A stretch of 6,408 bases of DNA from Peptococcaceae bacterium. GTDB lineage: Bacteria; Bacillota; Peptococcia; Peptococcales; Peptococcaceae. The DNA lies in the NCBI GenBank assembly GCA_017532485.1, contig JAFXJE010000059.1, positions 1-6,408 of the forward strand, given 5' to 3'. A program made the position numbers and the translations under genes. Of this stretch, positions 5,777-6,408 are shown piece after piece (within the stretch, counting starts at the first letter, position 1; each line of letters begins with the position of its first letter). The notes beneath the pieces were generated by a model. It ran no database searches, was not told where the DNA came from, and worked only from the letters and a program-made list of their open reading frames with translations.

Positions 5777-6408
5777 TTGATTATTTTACAAGGAAAAAAC
5801 TTAACAAAAACATATATTACCAATACTATTTTTGCTAATCTCGACTTTTATTTGCATGAAGGTGAAAAAGTAGGTTTGGTAGGACCGAACGGAACCGGAA
5901 AATCAACCTTGTTTCGTTGTATTACTGGTGAAGAGTCTTTGGATGAAGGACAAGTTCAGCGCAGTGCTAAGCATACTTTAGGCTATATGGAGCAAATGCC
6001 TGATTTTGCTGAGGGCTTTACATTGCTGGATGCTGTCTTAGAAATGTTTCAAGATATTTTTGCTATGCGCGACCAAATGCGAGAAATGGAAGTAGCTATG
6101 GGTGATGCTGCTGAAACAGAGATGGAAGAGCTTTTGGAAAATTATGCTCGGTTAACTCATCGCTATGAAGATTTGGGCGGTTTTAGTTGTGAAAGTAAGG
6201 CTAAAGGTATTATCAAAGGTCTGGGCTTTCAAGAAACTGACTTTGACCGCGAAATTCGTCAATTTAGTGGTGGTGAAAAAACTAGAGCTTGTTTGGCACG
6301 CCTTTTAGTACGCGAACCGGATGTTTTGCTTTTAGATGAGCCTACTAATCATTTGGATTTGCAGGCTTTAGACTGGTTGGAAAATTATTTGCGTAATTAT
6401 CGTGGTGC
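5777..6408 (+). CDS. ABC-F family ATPase, N-terminal part (3' end outside window)
   Basis: ABC-F proteins are soluble, non-transport ATPases with two ABC domains in one chain; characterised members bind the ribosomal E site and relieve stalled or antibiotic-blocked translation. Only 210 codons are seen, about a third of the usual ~550-650 aa, covering most of the first ABC domain. Visible are Walker A GPNGTGKST (36-44, K42), a Gln-loop region near YMEQ (70-73), a charged helical arm insertion (~92-132), the signature FSGGEKTRACLARLL (163-177) and Walker B LLLDEP (D187, E188) running into TNHLD (190-194), the ABC-F hallmark. No transmembrane segment is present. The frame is open to the last base and nothing looks damaged. 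Subfamily (YdiF-, YfmR- or Uup-like versus resistance type) needs the linker and second domain; a housekeeping member is more likely given the plain leader. It is divergent from tRNA-Leu and has its own promoter. Confidence 0.93.
   Translation, partial: MIILQGKNLTKTYITNTIFANLDFYLHEGEKVGLVGPNGTGKSTLFRCITGEESLDEGQVQRSAKHTLGYMEQMPDFAEGFTLLDAVLEMFQDIFAMRDQMREMEVAMGDAAETEMEELLENYARLTHRYEDLGGFSCESKAKGIIKGLGFQETDFDREIRQFSGGEKTRACLARLLVREPDVLLLDEPTNHLDLQALDWLENYLRNYRG

Noticed and set aside
5551..5823. A 90-codon minus-strand ORF covering the tRNA-Leu gene and its promoter.
   Set aside because: Its C-terminus is translated tRNA (the familiar WRNWQTHRT-like read of a Leu tRNA) and the rest is A/T-rich intergenic DNA.
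5743..5838. A 31-codon + strand ORF overlapping the start of the ABC-F gene, considered as a regulatory leader peptide.
   Set aside because: Its ATG lies at or before the predicted transcription start, has no Shine-Dalgarno sequence, and the ORF overlaps the ABC-F coding region in another frame.
1..6408. CRISPR array, insertion sequence, prophage, toxin-antitoxin or defence genes.
   Set aside because: No spaced direct repeats, transposase motifs or unknown accessory genes were seen. Every substantial coding region belongs to a well-known family.

Overview
The window looks like an ordinary chromosomal segment of a low-GC, motile bacterium. Several things point to the Firmicutes side: AT-rich intergenic DNA, strong purine-rich Shine-Dalgarno sequences, three genes that appear to start with TTG, classic intrinsic terminators, and a Leu tRNA gene without an encoded CCA tail. 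A Negativicutes or clostridial host is my best guess. It is inference from style only, because no marker gene in the window settles it.

Layout: (i) 1-3465 is the 3' part of a chemotaxis operon on the + strand, in the order cheA (5'-truncated by the window edge), cheW, cheR, cheB. Gaps are 19, 17 and 0 nt, and it closes with an intrinsic terminator at 3478-3512. (ii) 3531-4076 encodes a YfcE-type metallophosphoesterase whose ribosome binding site starts on the base after that terminator's T-run. (iii) 4095-5361 is a promoter plus a stand-alone class I/II PLP-dependent aminotransferase of the LysN/MocR-like fold group. A hairpin terminator follows at 5398-5433. (iv) 5463-5496 is a perfect 34-bp inverted repeat that probably terminates the leftward tRNA-Leu(UAA) gene at 5502-5587 and may work in both directions. 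(v) 5588-5776 is a divergent intergenic region. It holds the tRNA promoter with an UP-like A/T tract, two inverted repeats, and a rightward extended -10 promoter. (vi) 5777 to the window end is the N-terminal third of an ABC-F ATPase.

How the genes work together: CheA and CheW form the receptor-coupled kinase core. CheR methylates and CheB demethylates the chemoreceptors; CheB carries a receiver domain that CheA would phosphorylate, so these four genes cover kinase coupling and adaptation. No cheY, cheC, cheD or receptor gene is visible here; they would have to lie upstream or elsewhere. The genes to the right are housekeeping-type and functionally unrelated.

I did not find a convincing undescribed system. 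The observations most worth a second look are the terminator/RBS junction before the phosphoesterase gene, the inverted A/T repeat in the tRNA/ABC-F intergenic region, and the altered SAM-binding motif in CheR.
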